A stretch of 15,198 bases of DNA from positions 1 through 15,198 of the forward strand of contig JAGSHA010000036.1 in assembly GCA_023954795.1 (NCBI GenBank), read 5' to 3'. Every line of letters begins with the position of its first letter. Within the stretch, counting starts at the first letter, position 1. This document shows, piece after piece, positions 14,297 to 15,198 of the stretch. The translations under genes were made by a program, and so were the position numbers. This DNA comes from Oceanospirillaceae bacterium. Lineage in GTDB: Bacteria > Pseudomonadota > Gammaproteobacteria > Pseudomonadales > Balneatricaceae. The notes below the pieces were generated by a model. It ran no database searches and was not told the origin of the DNA. It worked only from the letters and a program-made list of their open reading frames with translations.

Positions 14297-15198
14297 TTGT
14301 TAGAAACTGTTTCGCTTATGTTGGGTTGGGTGTTTTTGCTGATTGCCGCAATTCCTGTTCTGTATTTTGGCTTGGTGACTATTGCGGCGTGCTGGCCTGA
14401 AAAAGCACGCTCTGCAGAAACGAAAAAACTCAAGTTCGCGGTCGTTATTCCTGCACATAATGAAAGTTTGCTGATCAGTGAAACAGTACGGGCTGCAATG
14501 AGTCAGAACTATGATAACGACAACTACAAGGTTGTGGTGATCGCTGATAACTGTACAGATGATACAGCGGAAAAGGCTCGCGCCGAAGGGGCGCATGTTA
14601 TCGAGCGTACAGGTCCTCCAGGTAAGGGGCAGGCGCTGTTTCATGCATTTACCGGGTTGTTGGAAGAACAGTGGGATGCTTTCCTGATCGTTGATGCGGA
14701 TTCGCTGATGCACGTGGATGCGCTAAAAGTACTGTACCAGGAAATGAGCCACGGCGCGAAGGTCGTACAGTTGCGATATGCCATTAGAAACCCTGAGGAC
14801 TCTATCCGTACCCGTGCTTTAGAGCTAGGCATGGCTTCTTTTAATGCTCTGCGTCCGAAAGGTCGAAGCGCTCTCGGTATGTCATCCGGTATATTTGGAA
14901 ACGGTTTTTGTATCTCTCGTGAGGCGCTGGAAAATGTGCCTTATCTTGCGCACTCTATCGTGGAAGATATCGAATATCATATCCACCTGCTATTGAAAGG
15001 ATATCGCACGGTTTTTACCGATAAGGCCTGTGTTTATGCAGAGATGCCAACCTCCGTTGAAGCGTCTAAAACACAACGTATTCGCTGGGAACGTGGTCGT
15101 TGGATCACAATTAAAAGCTATGCCGGTCAGCTGTTTCGTAATAGTTTGAAAGGCGATAAGTTTTCTCTGGATGCGTTGAGCGATGTACTGACTCCGCC
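14297..15198 (+). CDS. Membrane glycosyltransferase family 2 (processive-type QxxRW), 3' partial
   Basis: The gene runs off the right edge after 300 codons. The start is TTG 14297, with AAAAGGA (14281-14287) nine bases upstream and an in-frame stop at 14279; ATG 14318 is an alternative. The N terminus is a membrane segment (about 8-32, MLGWVFLLIAAIPVLYFGLV), then the GT-A catalytic domain: FAVVIPAHNES (47-57), VVVIADNCTDD (79-89), the metal-binding DAD in LIVDADS (130-136), FGNGFCISREAL (200-211), the catalytic-base ED in IVEDIEYH (221-228), and QRIRW (260-264), the QxxRW acceptor/donor motif of cellulose- and hyaluronan-synthase-like enzymes. It is an inner-membrane transferase using a nucleotide sugar. 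It may add a sugar to the unit, or make a polymer of its own, and the missing C terminus (more membrane segments or not) would help decide. It is set apart from the ATPase gene by a terminator-like hairpin and a 390-base gap. Confidence 0.9.
   Translation, partial: MLETVSLMLGWVFLLIAAIPVLYFGLVTIAACWPEKARSAETKKLKFAVVIPAHNESLLISETVRAAMSQNYDNDNYKVVVIADNCTDDTAEKARAEGAHVIERTGPPGKGQALFHAFTGLLEEQWDAFLIVDADSLMHVDALKVLYQEMSHGAKVVQLRYAIRNPEDSIRTRALELGMASFNALRPKGRSALGMSSGIFGNGFCISREALENVPYLAHSIVEDIEYHIHLLLKGYRTVFTDKACVYAEMPTSVEASKTQRIRWERGRWITIKSYAGQLFRNSLKGDKFSLDALSDVLTP

Overview
The window is a stretch of a Wzx/Wzy-type exopolysaccharide (capsule-like or adhesin-like) biosynthesis locus from a Gram-negative bacterium. 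All genes lie on the plus strand. The Gram-negative assignment rests on an outer-membrane export lipoprotein (Wza family), an OmpA-family protein and a SPOR-domain protein. Base composition, codon use and protein style look most like a gammaproteobacterium, perhaps a marine one. That last step is an impression, because no rRNA or other marker is present.

Layout. (1) 1-898: 3' part of an OmpA-family protein with a histidine-rich linker, cut by the left edge. (2) 899-1158: non-coding leader holding a long, nearly continuous hairpin (926-997). (3) 1159-9391: a tight run of eight genes: outer-membrane exporter (Wza-like), chain-length co-polymerase without a kinase domain (Wzc/GumC-like), a separate CpsD/CapB-like P-loop protein with a degenerate nucleotide-binding loop, a Wzy/O-antigen-ligase-like polymerase, a Wzx-like flippase, a GT-B glycosyltransferase and a small secreted protein of unknown function. 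A 13-bp hairpin follows at 9398-9429. (4) 9591-13909: a second transcription unit with a GT4 glycosyltransferase, an overlapping WecG/TagA/CpsF (GT26) transferase, and a membrane-anchored ExeA/GspA-type AAA ATPase whose C-terminal part looks like a LysM-like segment plus a SPOR domain. It closes with a 15-bp hairpin at 13922-13962. (5) 13963-14296: AT-rich gap with further inverted repeats and one doubtful 40-codon ORF. (6) 14297-end: a GT2 glycosyltransferase with a TTG start, cut by the right edge.

How it fits together (inference from families). The three glycosyltransferases that act on lipid carrier in the cytoplasm (7553-8779, 9591-10829, 10816-11598), and possibly the GT2 enzyme, would build a repeat unit on undecaprenyl phosphate. 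The flippase would turn it over, the polymerase would join units, and the Wzc-like and CpsD-like proteins would set length. The Wza-like protein would export the chain. The SPOR/LysM-like ATPase would tie some energy-using step to the cell wall. No initiating phosphoglycosyltransferase is visible in the window, so it must lie elsewhere.

The most interesting points are the CpsD-like protein that has lost the P-loop lysine and has no tyrosine-rich tail, the AAA/LysM-like/SPOR fusion, the unknown secreted protein inside the core operon, and large hairpins in most of the non-coding gaps. I see no tRNA, rRNA, CRISPR, insertion sequence or phage genes.
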